Below, piece after piece: positions 46,425 to 57,299 of a DNA stretch of 64,000 nt; the stretch's first letter is position 1; each line of letters starts with the position of its first letter. Under the pieces are notes generated by a model that ran no database searches, was not told the DNA's origin, and saw nothing but the letters and a program-made list of their open reading frames with translations. The position numbers were made by a program, and so were the translations under genes. Origin of the DNA: Eurosta solidaginis (lineage: Eukaryota > Arthropoda > Insecta > Diptera > Tephritidae); contig NC_090319.1 of assembly GCF_040869045.1 (NCBI RefSeq), forward strand, positions 60,050,779 to 60,114,778, written 5' to 3'.

Positions 46425-46680
46425 AGTGTTGGGCGCGTGAAATTTCTAAAAATGTGAGGCGTAGCATAACTTTATTAAGGTTCAATTGGCCTAACTTATG
46501 ACTACCAATAGAAATTTGACGCGTCCAACGCTTTTATTTAATTGTCTGATGCCACAGATTGGTGAGGAGTGTGATGACTAGTACCTAGGACCTACCTAAT
46601 TATTTTCTAGCTTTTAGTATTATTATTACTTCATGTAAGTATTGTTTTCAATAAAACCGTTTAACTTAAAATTTTTTTAA
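46425..46680 (+). repeat. dispersed repeat, copy also at 58610-58765 (inverted)
   Basis: Contains AATAAAAGTGTTGGGCGCGT and its near reverse complement ACGCGTCCAACGCTTTTATT, giving a hairpin. GAGTGTGATGACTAGTACCT, ATGTAAGTATTGTTTTCAAT and AAACCGTTTAACTTAAA follow. All but the first hairpin arm recurs in reverse at 58610-58765. Confidence 0.7.
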
Positions 46681-46689
46681 CAATTTTTG

Positions 46690-47125
46690 TTGTTATATCG
46701 GCCTACTGATTTGTAAGATCGCGGGTTCGAATCGAGCTCAAGGCCTAACAATAATTATTTTATCATTATTATTGTTATGATAAATTGTTTCTTAATTGAA
46801 AAAATTATTACATTAAAATAGAAGAAAGAAAACATTTAGACAATTGCCAAAGCTCGTTGTATAGATCCATTTCGTAAACTGCTAAATTCCTTCATCGGCA
46901 ACGTTTAGGCGCCGCTGCTATAACCATTCAGCCATCACAGTGGTTTTTTGTTTGTCTTCATTAATCCTACGTTGCCGATGAAGGAATTTAGCAGTTCCCG
47001 AAATGGATCTTCTATTCTAATTAAATAATTTTTTCAATTAAGAAAAAATGTATCATAACAATAATAATGATAAAATAATTATTGTTAGGTCTTGAGCTCG
47101 ATTCGAACCCGCGATCTTAAAATGT
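46690..47125. repeat. large inverted repeat of a tRNA-like SINE
   Basis: The left arm, 46711-46905, includes AAGATCGCGGGTTCGAATCG (B-box-like). The right arm, 46968-47115, carries the same sequence reversed. Both arms share CTGCTAAATTCCTTCATCGG. The spacer has TGATGGCTGAATGGTTATAG on the minus strand, an A-box-like word. The left arm has an extra segment of about 45 bases. It would form a long cruciform or RNA hairpin. Confidence 0.75.
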
Positions 47126-47149
47126 ATTTTTAATTATTTTAATTTATAC

Positions 47150-47320
47150 AAGCGTATACATTTACGTTTGCGCGTAAAAAAACGCTTACCCTCGCTTAGA
47201 TAATGTTTAGGAGATCCATCTAGCGACTGTGGTTAAATAACTAGCTACAGAACAGGGTGTACCTAAAATCGGAGACACAAACCTCTGGTGGCCATAATGT
47301 ATAACATATAGCTAAATCAG
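47150..47320. repeat. dispersed repeat shared with 27.5-27.8 kb
   Basis: GATCCATCTAGCGACTGTGG to ACACAAACCTCTGGTGG parallels the block at 27640-27740. Confidence 0.45.
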
Positions 47321-47659
47321 TTGGGATGAATAGTGAACACGCACCAATTTAAAAGGCGATACATAGAATTAGTGTAGAGGTGAAACATAGACACATATTT
47401 CAGTTACATCTGAGTATAATGCGTATTGAAATTTAGTAGTACAAATTTTATGCGCAGCAATTTCAGAGGTGTATTTAAGTTTGACGCTTAGCAGTACATA
47501 TAAAGTTTAAGCGTAAACGTCTATAGATGTAAAGAAAAAACACAGCTAATATATCGTTAGATTAATTCACAATGGCCCTGACCAACAGATTTTTTGAAAC
47601 TGCGTTTTTCGCAGATTTTGGTATCATATATTTATTTATTACGGAAGATTAATGTGGTG
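47321..47659. other. unassigned stretch
   Basis: Contains repeated AGTACA and TTTAAG words but no recognised element. Confidence 0.35.
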
Positions 47660-47792
47660 AAATACCGCAGGCTCGAAAATTATTTTTTTGGGTATGCGTA
47701 GCGGAACTCTTTTTCCTGACCACAAATCCTATCGAAAAATCGATGGCGCGATATCGGTTAACTTTCGTTCATACAAATCGACCCACCCTAAT
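47660..47792 (-). mobile_element. hAT-like element, single end
   Basis: GGGTATGCGTAGCGGAACTC, then ATCGATGGCGCGATATCGGT, and terminal AAATCGACCCACCCTA at 47777-47792, matching the right end at 11292. It is followed by ATGTATAT. The partner end is not found. Confidence 0.65.
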
Positions 47793-48610
47793 GTATATAT
47801 TTGCTCTTATTTAAAATTGTCTATACTTTTATCTAGTATTCGTATGTTAAATGTTTTATGCGTACTTCTTTAAAAAAAAAAATAAAACATTTTTTCCTTA
47901 AAATTCGATGACATATTTTATTGGTGTCTAAAATTTGTCGCATCCGTACTGTCTTTCATAGGTTGATTTATATATTGATCGGTAACTTAATTTCTGTTTA
48001 GTCTACCAACAAAACTTATACATGCGTCGTCAGAGAGAAGTCATTTTTTTCCATTCAGCAGTGTAATGGATTTTATTTATTTGGTATTACGTTCTTCATA
48101 GTACTTCCTCCACTAAAAATTCGAAAAAAAACATGGAAAGACTCATAAATGGATTTTTCCCAAACGCGTTTTTATACTCTTCAGTTTGTTCCCAAAATTC
48201 AAAGGTGTAACCTATGTTATCCCATTAGATACAATTTGTGATGATTTGAGTTCGTCGTCATTGAATAGATCTAAATACGAGCTTAGAAAACCAAATATAT
48301 GTTTTTGAAGTCAAAAATTCATTTTCGCTCGAAAATAATTTCGAAGCCGATCGAATCGAATGGCAAACACCCGGAACGAAACTGATATTAGTGATACTAG
48401 CCTAATCTTATTCTTCTCTCTCTTATTTTCTTAAGACCCTCAAACTTTTAGCATCCAGCTCAAATCGATTCAATGTTCTTAAAATTAAATCAGCACCAAA
48501 CTGGTTTTAGCAAAAGCTAAAAAGAGTTAAAAATTCACGAAAAAACTTAAAGCTAAATAGCAATTTTTAAGCTAAACGGAGGAAAAAAAGCTACATAAAT
48601 CTAGCTTGAA
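47793..48610. other. unassigned stretch
   Basis: AT-rich, no recognised family or coding motif. Confidence 0.4.
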
Positions 48611-49670
48611 ACAAGTAGAGGTGTCTAAGTTCGGGAGTAGCCAAACATTATATACTCAGCGTGAGATTCAATTGTACATTTCATTTCAGATAAATTAATT
48701 ATCTACATAAAACGTGGAACCGCCCGTTTAAAAAAATGTCTCCCCATTTCTCTTACAATAAAATTTGATTAGTAAAAAATCATTGATTCAAAACTATTTT
48801 TTGCTACGATCCCGTCCATTTTTACTAGAAATATTTTCTACTATAGGGAAAATTTTTGTACCCACTTTTATTACGATCCGTTAATTTTTTTCGAGTTATG
48901 GCTCCCGAAACATATAAAATTGCTTAGTCATAAAAGGGGCGGTGCCACGCCCATTTTTTGAAATTTGATGTTTTTCCTATTTATTGTTATAAACCCACTT
49001 GGGAAATAGAACACCATTGATATAAAGCTCTTTTTTGCAAAGATATAGCTTATTTTATTCATCCACGATCCTTTTAAAAATCTTGTATATAAAAGTGGGC
49101 GCGGTCCTTAACCGATTTCGTTAATTTTTCTTCAAAGCATTCCTTATAGTAGAGGCAAACTCTCTGCAGAATTTTGTTACGATAGGTTCAACGGTTTTTG
49201 ATTTATGATTAATAATACTTGTAATTGATTTTTTCACAAGTGGACGGTGCCACGCCCATTTTAAAAAAATATTTCAAATTTTTATCAAGAGTCTCAATAT
49301 CAGTCCACACGTCAAATTTCTACATCCTAAGTGTATTTTTTACTAAATAATCAGGTTTTTGTGTTTTCCAAAATGTTTATATATAAAAAGTGCGCGTGGT
49401 TATCATCCCATTTCGCTCATTTTCAATATCAGTCTATTCTAGGTCCAGATAAGCTCATGTACCAAATTCGGTGAAGATATCTCAATATTTACTCAAGTTA
49501 TCGTGTTAACGGACAGACGGACGGACATGGCTCAATCAAATGTTTTTTCGTCACTGATGATTTTGATATATGGAAGTCTATATCTATCTCGATTCCTTTA
49601 TACCTGTACAACTAACCGTTATCCAATCAAAGTTAATATACTCTGTGTGCAAAGCACGCTGAGTATAAAC
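48611..49670 (-). mobile_element. DINE-1/HINE-like element, copy 8 (type C)
   Basis: Left end ACAAGTAGAGGTGTCTAAGT with hairpin TTCGGGAGTAGCCAAA (degraded). Type-C inverted repeats ATACTCAGCGTG lie at 48652-48663 and, as CACGCTGAGTAT, at 49655-49666. GTGCCACGCCCA modules lie at about 48942 and 49246. GACAGACGGACGGAC lies near 49512-49526. Confidence 0.85.
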
Positions 49671-49689
49671 AGCTAAAATGGCTACACTG

Positions 49690-50330
49690 ACAATTACAAA
49701 GGCATTAAGCTAAATTGTCAATCTGTTCCAAGCTTTTTGAAAAGGTAGTTAAAGAAAATTCATCATTCGCTGGGCTTTCACTCAAGCTTTCTGCCGTGGC
49801 TGGTGTTTTACCTGGAAAATAGAAACTCTTTTGTCGAAATTGAGAAAAAAGTCTTATGAATTCTCAGTAACCTCGGGTGTACCACAAAGTAGCATCCTTG
49901 TTCCTATTTTGTTCTTAATGTTTATTAAGGATTTTGGCTCATGCTTAAAAAATTCGAAAGAATTCAGCGCAAATTCATACGATTTGCTCTTCAACCTTTA
50001 CACTTTGTTAATCCCCTGCTACCCTACGTAATGTTTATTTTTAACATAATATCCGTGTCATTGATTGTTCAGAACTACTCGAGCAGTTGACTTTCAATGT
50101 CCCTAACAGAACTCTCCGCTTTCGCAGTTCATTCCGTTTTGCACCTCTTCTAAGAGGACTTGTAGAATTTAATCGCCTATCAGAAGCCTTGATCTGGACT
50201 TTGCCATGCTAAGGCCTCTATTTAAGGCGCGCATTAAGTCTTATTACTTATTTCAGTGAATCTTATTTTAAAATTGTTAAACTAGTACTAAGTTAACCTG
50301 TAAACTAGTCAGTAAAGTTGCTACCATTTG
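49690..50330 (+). pseudogene. CR1/Jockey-like LINE fragment
   Basis: Contains SVTSGVPQSSILVPILFLMF, the motif B region of a reverse transcriptase, then after a deletion NRTLRFRSSFRFAPLLRGL, a C-terminal segment. The catalytic ADD box is missing. It is broken by stops and frame changes. Confidence 0.65.
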
Positions 50331-50776
50331 ACTTAATAGAGATATAAAAAAATATGAAATTTAATTGGAAAATTTGTAGTATAATTTTCATAACCGCAAT
50401 TTTTGTAATTATGACTTTTTAGCATGTTTGGCTATTTTCCTACACGTTTTCCGAACCAGTTTGTCAGCAGTCAGAACAATTTATATGTAAACTAGTATGC
50501 TTTCCGATTATTTTGATGTTTCACTGCAGGGTACAACTGAAAACGTACATACATACATGCATACATACATACATAATAAAAATATTGCTAACAACAATTA
50601 AATGATCTATTTCTTTCAATATATCCGCTAAAACTTTTCTAACTCATCTTAATTGGAATTTGACTAAAAACATTTGGTCAATACAACAAAAACTTTGGCA
50701 ATATATGATGATTTTTTTTTTATATAATATTTGCCTTTGACTTACATATATGTATGCAAAATAAAATAAAATAAAA
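50331..50776. other. unassigned stretch
   Basis: Contains a CATA microsatellite at about 50546-50575. No element recognised. Confidence 0.4.
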
Positions 50777-52322
50777 ACAAGTAAGGAAGGCTAAGTTCGG
50801 GTGTAACCGAACATTACATCCTCAGCTGAGCGCTTTAGAGACAAAATAAGGGAAAAGCACCATGTAGGAAAATGAACCTAGGGTAACCCTTGAATGTGTT
50901 TGTATGACATGGGTATCAAATGCAAGGTATTAATGAGGGTCTTAAAAGTGAGTGGCCCTTAGTTGTATATGTGAAGGCGTTTTCGAGATATCGACCAAAA
51001 TGTGGATCAGGGTGACCCAGAACATCATCTGTCGGGTATCGGTAATTTATTTATATATGTAGTACCAGGAACAGTATTCCTGTCAAGATTCCAAGGGCTT
51101 TTTATTTCGCCCTGCAGAACTTTTCCATTTTCCTCTACTTAATATGGTAGGTGTCACACCCATTTTACAAAGTATTTTCCAAAGTTATATTTTGCGTCAA
51201 AAAAGCAATCCAATCACCATGTTTCATCCTTTTTTCGTATTTGGTATAGAATTATGTAATTTTTTTTTTTAATTTTTCGAAATTTTCGATATCGAAAAAG
51301 TGGGCTTTTGCCCATTTTTAATACCAAGATAAAGAGAGTTCAGATAAGTTCGTGAACTAAGTTTAGTAAAGATATATCGATTTTTTCTCAAGTTATCGTG
51401 TTAACAGCCGAGCAGAAGGACAGACGGTCGACTGTGTATAAAAACTGGGCGTGGCTTCAACCGATTTCGCCCACTTTCACAGAAAACAGTTATCGTCATA
51501 CAAGCTATGCCCCTACCAAATTTCACAAGGATTGGTAAATTTTTGTGCGACTTATGGTATTAAAAATATTCTAGAAAAATTTTATGAAAAAGGGCGGAGC
51601 CGCGCCCATTTTGAAATCTTCTTTTATTTTTGAATTTTGTTACACTGGAGTTGAATTTTGACATAATTTACTATGTATATACTGTAAAGATATTCAATTT
51701 TTTGTAAACATTTTACTTAAAATTGTTTTTTTAAAGGTGGGCGTGTTCCTCATACGACTTTGCTAATTTTTATTTAGAACATATAGTAAAGGAGTAACGT
51801 TGCTACCAAATTTCATCATGATATCTTCAACGACTGCCAAATTACAGCTTTCCAAACTTTTAAATTACCTTCTTTTAAAAGTGGGCGGTGCCACGCCCAC
51901 TGTGCAAAATTTTACTAATTTTCTATTCTGCGTCATTAGGTCAACCCACCTACCAAGCTTCATTGCTTTATCCGTCTTTGGTAATGAATTATCACACTTT
52001 TACGGTTTTTAGAAATTTTCAATATCGACAAAGTGGGCGTGGTTATAGTCCGATTTCGTTAATTTTAATTAGCGATCGGGGAGGAGTGCCCAGGAACTTA
52101 CGTACCAAATTTCATTAAGATACCTCAAAATTTACTCAAGTTATCGTGTTAACGGACAGACGGACGGATGGACGGACATGGCTAAAGGAATTTTTTTTTT
52201 CGCCCAGATCATTTTGATATATAGAAGTCTATATCTATCTCGATTAGTTTATGCCGTTACAGGGTATCATTATGCGAATAAAATTAATATACTCTGTGAG
52301 CTCTGCTCAGCTGAGTATAAAA
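50777..52322 (-). mobile_element. DINE-1/HINE-like element, copy 9 (type A, complete)
   Basis: The best complete copy. 3-prime end ACAAGTAAGGAAGGCTAAGT with hairpin TTCGGGTGTAACCGAA. Type-A repeats at 50821-50830 and 52306-52318. GACGGACGGATGGACGGAC near 52159-52177. Four or more GTGCCACGCCCA/GTGGGCGTGG modules. It is flanked by A-rich DNA on the left, with no visible duplication, as expected for Helitron-type insertion. Confidence 0.9.
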
Positions 52323-52394
52323 AGGTGCTATTACTTTGAGGATGAAATCCAAAACATGCCATTAGTCCGTAATGTGTTCAATATTAGTCGTTTT

Positions 52395-53760
52395 AGATGA
52401 TACATAGTTTGGTTAGGTTGAACGGTCAGATCAATGAAGACCTCAGATAGATTAATGTGTCTATACTCTTACCAGATTTGTTTGAAAACCTCGAATTATT
52501 CACCTGGACTTATGTTATACAATAACTTCGTTCTCTTGGCAAATACTAGAAGTTATTTAGGACCTAGCTTAATTTCTGCTTCTATATTTGGCAAAACTGC
52601 TCCCCTACTGGCTGGAGCCTTGACATAGCGAGCGCAAGACACGAACAGAGAACGTGCTCAATCGTTTCTTCCTGCAGCTCGCACTTCCTACACCTGCTCT
52701 TGATGACGAGGCCTAGCTTATAAGCATGTGACACCAGAAAGCAGTGTCCAGTTTGTATGCCCATGGTGAGCCTTAAGTCTGTTCTCTTTAGAGATTAGAA
52801 CAACTTTGTTAATCCAACGTCGCATAATTTGCAAATGATCTAAAAAAAATTGCAGCGCGCATTTCTTTTCGCGCCCTTCCTGCTTGATTGATCATATGCA
52901 ACTACGGTCTCCTTTTGATTTCTCCCAAGCATGTTGGAACGATTACCGCCGATTCATAGAGTGCTGCACTCTTCTTTGCTAACTTATCAGCCTTTGCGTT
53001 AACTTCTATCACTTTATGACCAGGAACACAGCATAGAGAATAAATGTATGGTCCGGCCTGATCAAATTCTCTCCAATGCTTCTTCGGATTCCAGAACACT
53101 TGATGAAGTACTGTTTGAGATAATTGTCTTGATCGTCGCCAGATATATTGATATATATTGTAACGAATTTAGGGGAATTCCGCATATTCCAAACCTTCTG
53201 CTAACGTTCGAATCGCTAAGCTGTTGAATAAATATCTCCAATTTTCAATAATGCAAAATGGTCGTTATTAGTCTACTTTGAGAGTACTTCACAATAACTC
53301 CTATACCCCACAACCAATAGCGTGCTTAAATCAAAACTGATTAGTCATGCCTCAGCTTGCTATGCTTTTATACTCTGCGCTGCTTCATTCCGTATCTCTC
53401 CGTTGCCTTACATTATGTGAGTAAAAGATGATTGATTTGATGTACACAAGAGAGGCAAATTGCTTTATTGTTGTTGTGTCTTTATTTAATAACCTTAGGG
53501 ATATGAGTATCAATTAGTGATGCTAATAACCGTCACAATATTGAAGCGATTGCAGCTTAAGCACGCTTTCTTCACAGTTTTTGCTGCTTCCACCACACCT
53601 ACAATTTCCCACTGAAATACAGTGTAGGAATTTGGAACCATCGGTATATACGTGTATAATATTTTCTGCCATTTCCGCACCCTTGCGCCTACCCTCCGGC
53701 TCCATTGTGGCCCCAAGATCTCTTTCGTAGCTTAGGCACGGAACCATGTAGTTTGTTTGC
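52395..53760 (-). pseudogene. I-group LINE: RNase H and C-terminal end, split by an LTR
   Basis: Minus-strand order: IIHVYTDGSKFLHCISVG (RNase H start with its first catalytic Asp), solo LTR (53159-53537), then GPYIYSLCCVPGHKVIEV and NAKADKLAKKSAAL (RNase H end). CRKCELQEETIEHVLCSCLA and a 3-prime UTR follow, through CCAAACTATG. It is the longest member of the family whose 3-prime ends lie at 4130, 9095 and 33050. Frameshifts are present and the reverse transcriptase is not visible. Confidence 0.8.
53159..53537 (-). mobile_element. solo LTR inside a LINE RNase H domain
   Basis: TGTAACGAATTTAGGGG to AACCGTCACA, with ATAT at 53155-53158 and 53538-53541. It is 379 bases long, hence internally deleted. 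Confidence 0.85.
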
Positions 53761-54710
53761 CTTTATTCATGAGTTTTCGCTTTACAGCCTAGGCGACTTT
53801 AGCTGTTGCTTATAAGGTTTCTCCCGACATTCATTAGCAAGAACTGTCGCCAATTTAAAGCAGGAGACCAAAACTTATACTAACAATTTTTCCAACACAG
53901 TGAAGGGTTCCCGACTGTTCACAGACGTCGATATGAATACTATCTCTGTTGCAGTTTTTTTTCCAGGGGCTTAAAGACAGTGTAGGGCTTCAACCAGCAC
54001 TAAAACTCCCGACGTACCCAGCTTCATTTATTTGATTTTTTCTTTGCTTCTTCTAGGGGTTGGATAGGCCGTATTCCAATCCGTGTGTTAGATCTCTTTA
54101 TGTTGCCTGCTCACCGCCACCGCATCGCAGCCTTTTAGCGACTTCATTGTATCTGCGATGGCGTCGCATGCCCCGGTCCATTGTTTACAACTTTCAGCCA
54201 TAAGCCGCACGAATGTCTCGCAAGGGTAATGTTACTCAAATGTGCTACAAAGCCTTCATCTATAGCTCTGCAACCTGAAGAGGAAGCGAATGTTTCAAGA
54301 CGAGAATACACCGATATGTCCATAGACCCCTTGGCGAATAATTCCATGTTATCTGATAGTTTCCTTCATAGAAATCGTCGCCGTGTCATTTGCCAGTATA
54401 TCGATCGTATACATTCCCGCTATTACTAATGCTGATGCGTCAGAAAACATTTTAAAATGTCCACACCTCGGAGGTGTGATGCCGTCTTTGGCTGTGTCCT
54501 TCGATGATATATCATATGCGGAAGCTAATAATTTTTACCCTACTGGACTTCGTGAGCCGCAATTCTCCACTGTTTCGAAATTGATTGCTAAAGCCGATAG
54601 TTGAGCAAATAATGTTGTATTGCAACAGAACTTAGTACCTATTTTTTAAATTTTTTTTTGTAATGAAATAATAAATAAATAATCAAAATCGCATTAATGT
54701 TCTTTTACAG
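53761..54710. other. unassigned end of intron 1
   Basis: No recognised element. Overlapping open frames at 54144-54604 have no known motif. The last bases form the polypyrimidine tract TTCTTTTACAG of the exon 2 acceptor. Confidence 0.4.
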
Positions 54711-54804
54711 GGAAGCGTTGCCGAGATTAGATAATTACAGAATATCAAAGAGAAATATGAAGCGGCCTTCAATTGGAGAACTACATGGCGAGTTACAAGA
54801 GCAG
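54711..54804 (+). CDS. SLC12 Na-K-Cl cotransporter, exon 2
   Basis: The exon completes codon 102 with its first base and encodes residues 103-133, EALPRLDNYRISKR, then KRPSIGELHGELQEQ. It ends in phase 0 at donor GTAAGT (54805). This is the conserved N-terminal domain just before the first membrane span; vertebrate NKCC1 has AVPRIDHYR and RPSLAELHDEL at the same spacing. Those matches make the SLC12A1/2/3 assignment strong. The transmembrane part must lie beyond 64000. Acceptor, donor, phase and homology all agree, so exon boundaries are well supported. The fly orthologue (Ncc69 or its paralogue) cannot be told from 31 residues. Confidence 0.88.
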
Positions 54805-54843
54805 GTAAGTTAAATAATAAAAAAAAAACTATATATTAAATAT

Positions 54844-55375
54844 TGTGGCGAATGTTGACATCACTTGGCTGTTAGTAAATAATCACGCAACAACAAAAAC
54901 ATGAAGCAGCCACACTTTTGTACAGGAATACATCAGTCATCATTTACACACATACATACATGGCAACGATGATATATCTCACACACACACATGTAATCAT
55001 CAGCCGAAGTAGTTACTCACACATACACCCGCATATGGCTATAAGAAAAACATAAACTACAAATATACATGTATATAGATGGTAGCCCAGCAGGGAATAC
55101 AAAAGTTCTAGAAGATGAAATGCCTAGACCTTTGGAGAAATATACGAAAGAAGCAACGTAGAGTATAAAAGCAGCGCAAGCTGAATAATCAGCAATCAGT
55201 TTTGATTTAAACACGCTATTGGTTGTGAAGTATAGTTATGAAGTACTACTCACAAAGTAATCTAAATAAAGACCAGTTTGCAATACTGAATATTGAATAG
55301 TGATTTATTCAACAGTTTAGCAATTCGAACGTTAGCAGAAGTGCATAAAAATCAGAATTCCCTAAATTCGTTACA
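54844..55375 (+). mobile_element. solo LTR, best copy
   Basis: Begins TGTGGCGAATGTTGACATCA and ends TTCGTTACA. ATAT flanks both sides (54840-54843, 55376-55379). A TATA box TATAAAA lies at 55164-55170 and AATAAA at 55265-55270, giving a readable U3-R-U5 order. It starts 40 bases after exon 2, in the same orientation as the gene, so its polyadenylation signal could act on the host transcript. Confidence 0.9.
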
Positions 55376-55379
55376 ATAT

Positions 55380-56182
55380 GTATACAATGCTTCTTTATAA
55401 CTAAATCAGAAATAGCAATAATTTTTAAGATCACTAACTAAAAACAAAGAAAGTCCCAAGTAGGAAAAAATGTAAAGTTTTTGTACTCTATATCAGTGCA
55501 GAGTGCTGTGGTGAAAATCCACGTCGTGCTCCCTCTCTCATTAGGTATTTACAGCGATTTTGAAAGCCTGTCCTATACTATGGAGTCATTGTTTGGCGGA
55601 ATGTTTAGCATAAAGGGAGCCCTGGAAAAAACTACGGTTGTGCACATTCCACCCCTACACATGGTGGCGAAACCGCAATAAGACTCAATGCCTGGGGTCA
55701 GCTTGAGCGCGGCCATAGTAATAAAATGTAGGCAAATACTGGGCGAACTGACTACCTGCACTTCCAAGTGAATCTTAAAGCGAAAGCAGATATAAAGGCT
55801 TGGCACGTGTACACCACCGATGGCTCCAATTTTGTACCATTTTACTTATGTGTTTCTTATGAGAATCGAAAAGTTCAGAAAATTTTACTAGGAGACACCA
55901 ATTTTGAGATGTATGGTATAAAAAATTTAGATATCTAGTAAACGATCAAATTAACAATTTTCGATCACCCTGTAAAGTGACGGAACTACTTAAGCTGTTT
56001 GTGCCAATTAGGTCTGGTAATCCTCAAGATGTTAGGCGGGCATTATTCACTCAAATGATTGTCAATTACATTTCACTTAATTTTAATCAATTAATAATTT
56101 TGTGTTTGTTTTTTTTTTTTGTTTCTTTGTGTGCTTGTTTTTTGTTTACATATGAATATATTGTATTAACAAGTATATACAT
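55380..56182. other. unassigned stretch
   Basis: Bases 55480-55830 are less AT-rich, with a plus frame containing SLSYTMESLFGGMF of unknown origin, broken by stops. Possibly a degraded retroelement; not assigned. Confidence 0.35.
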
Positions 56183-56350
56183 TAGGTTGGGTCGATTTGG
56201 TCGATATGGACGGGAGTTAACCGATATCGCGCCATCTATTTTTCGATACGATTTGGCTCAGGAAAAAATTTCCACTACGCATACCCAAAAAAATAATTTT
56301 CGAGCCAGCGAAATTGCATTTATTTGACTTTTTTCGACTTTGATTTTTAA
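56183..56350 (+). mobile_element. hAT-like element, left end
   Basis: TAGGTTGGGTCGATTTGGTC, AACCGATATCGCGCCATCTA and CCACTACGCATACCCAAAAA match 11292 and 47792 in reverse. Preceded by ATATACAT (56175-56182). The partner end is not found. Confidence 0.65.
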
Positions 56351-57299
56351 GGTTTTTTTCGTGACCTACACATGCAACCAGTCCTCCCGTAACGCACCAC
56401 ATACACACCCCTCCGCTTCCCTCAAGTTCTTCTTAAGGAAGAATGCATTAAGAGGACCATGAATTGTTAACAGAAAACGCAGACTCAGATTAAATCTGAA
56501 ATCCGGATTTTCTTTTACAAACGAAACGTTCCGGATGTACTGGTACGTCATCCTTCCAGGGGGCTATTGTTCCAAAGCTCCTACCTTTTCCTTCTAACCA
56601 CAACTTCTAAACAACGCTTATCTTCCAGCAATCCCCCTGCATATTATCGTTGGCGACCCATTCATCCTCTAACAATGGCATGCTTGCCCTCCGTTTCAAC
56701 CTGAATGAAACAACAAACTGCTTCACTACCAGGACTGTGACAGTGAAATAAGCTTTAGGGCACCATTTGATTTCGGCAGAACATCTACTTCTGCCCAAAA
56801 GGATTGACGTGCCATTCAATGTTACTTGTGGCCCATGTGTACCACATTCGATCCCCTGAGTCCTGATTGCCTCTTGACTCTTCGCAGCTACTACCGTTTG
56901 GAAGACACCAAAGTGATCTGTAAGCTTGAACTCACGGTTTACATTGAGCTCCTTATAGAAAATACCGCCACCAAATTCTAGCCATTCGTGAATCAGTTAA
57001 TTGGTCCACCATAAACTTTGTTTCAGTCCTTAGGGAATGAAAGTTATGAGACCCGCACAGGCGTCAATTATCGCCACAGAAAAGTTTCTCCTACCACGAA
57101 TAAATAATCTTAAGTGACCGAAGTCAAAGAGTCACTAGCTCATTTCACGATGCCCGATCAACGCCCACCAGGTGTGTGTTCAACCAAGAGGAGTTTTTTC
57201 CTCAGAGCGCCACTTGTATCAATCAGCGCTGTCCACTGTAAGGACATTAGAGCAGCACCTCATAGGAGGAGTATGAAGCTTATTTACTTACTCGCTTAA
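56351..57299. other. unassigned, less AT-rich stretch
   Basis: The minus strand carries short frames containing EIKWCPKAYFTVTVLVVKQF and WVANDNMQGDC, separated by stops. They look like a degraded retroelement polyprotein, but no diagnostic motif is visible. Confidence 0.3.

Larger units (their letters stand above)
29137..54710 (+). other. intron 1 of the cotransporter gene, 25.6 kb
   Basis: It begins GTAAGTG and ends TTCTTTTACAG, both strong splice signals, and joins codon 102 in phase 2. It is filled with transposable elements on both strands (listed separately), several with their own LTR promoters or polyadenylation signals. It is long compared with typical fly introns, and nearly all the excess is repeat DNA. 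Confidence 0.8.

Noticed and set aside
46711..46745. Possible genuine tRNA gene around GGGTTCGAATCG
   Set aside because: Only a B-box-like arm is present; no complete cloverleaf or matched acceptor stem is visible, and the sequence is part of a repeated SINE-like arm.
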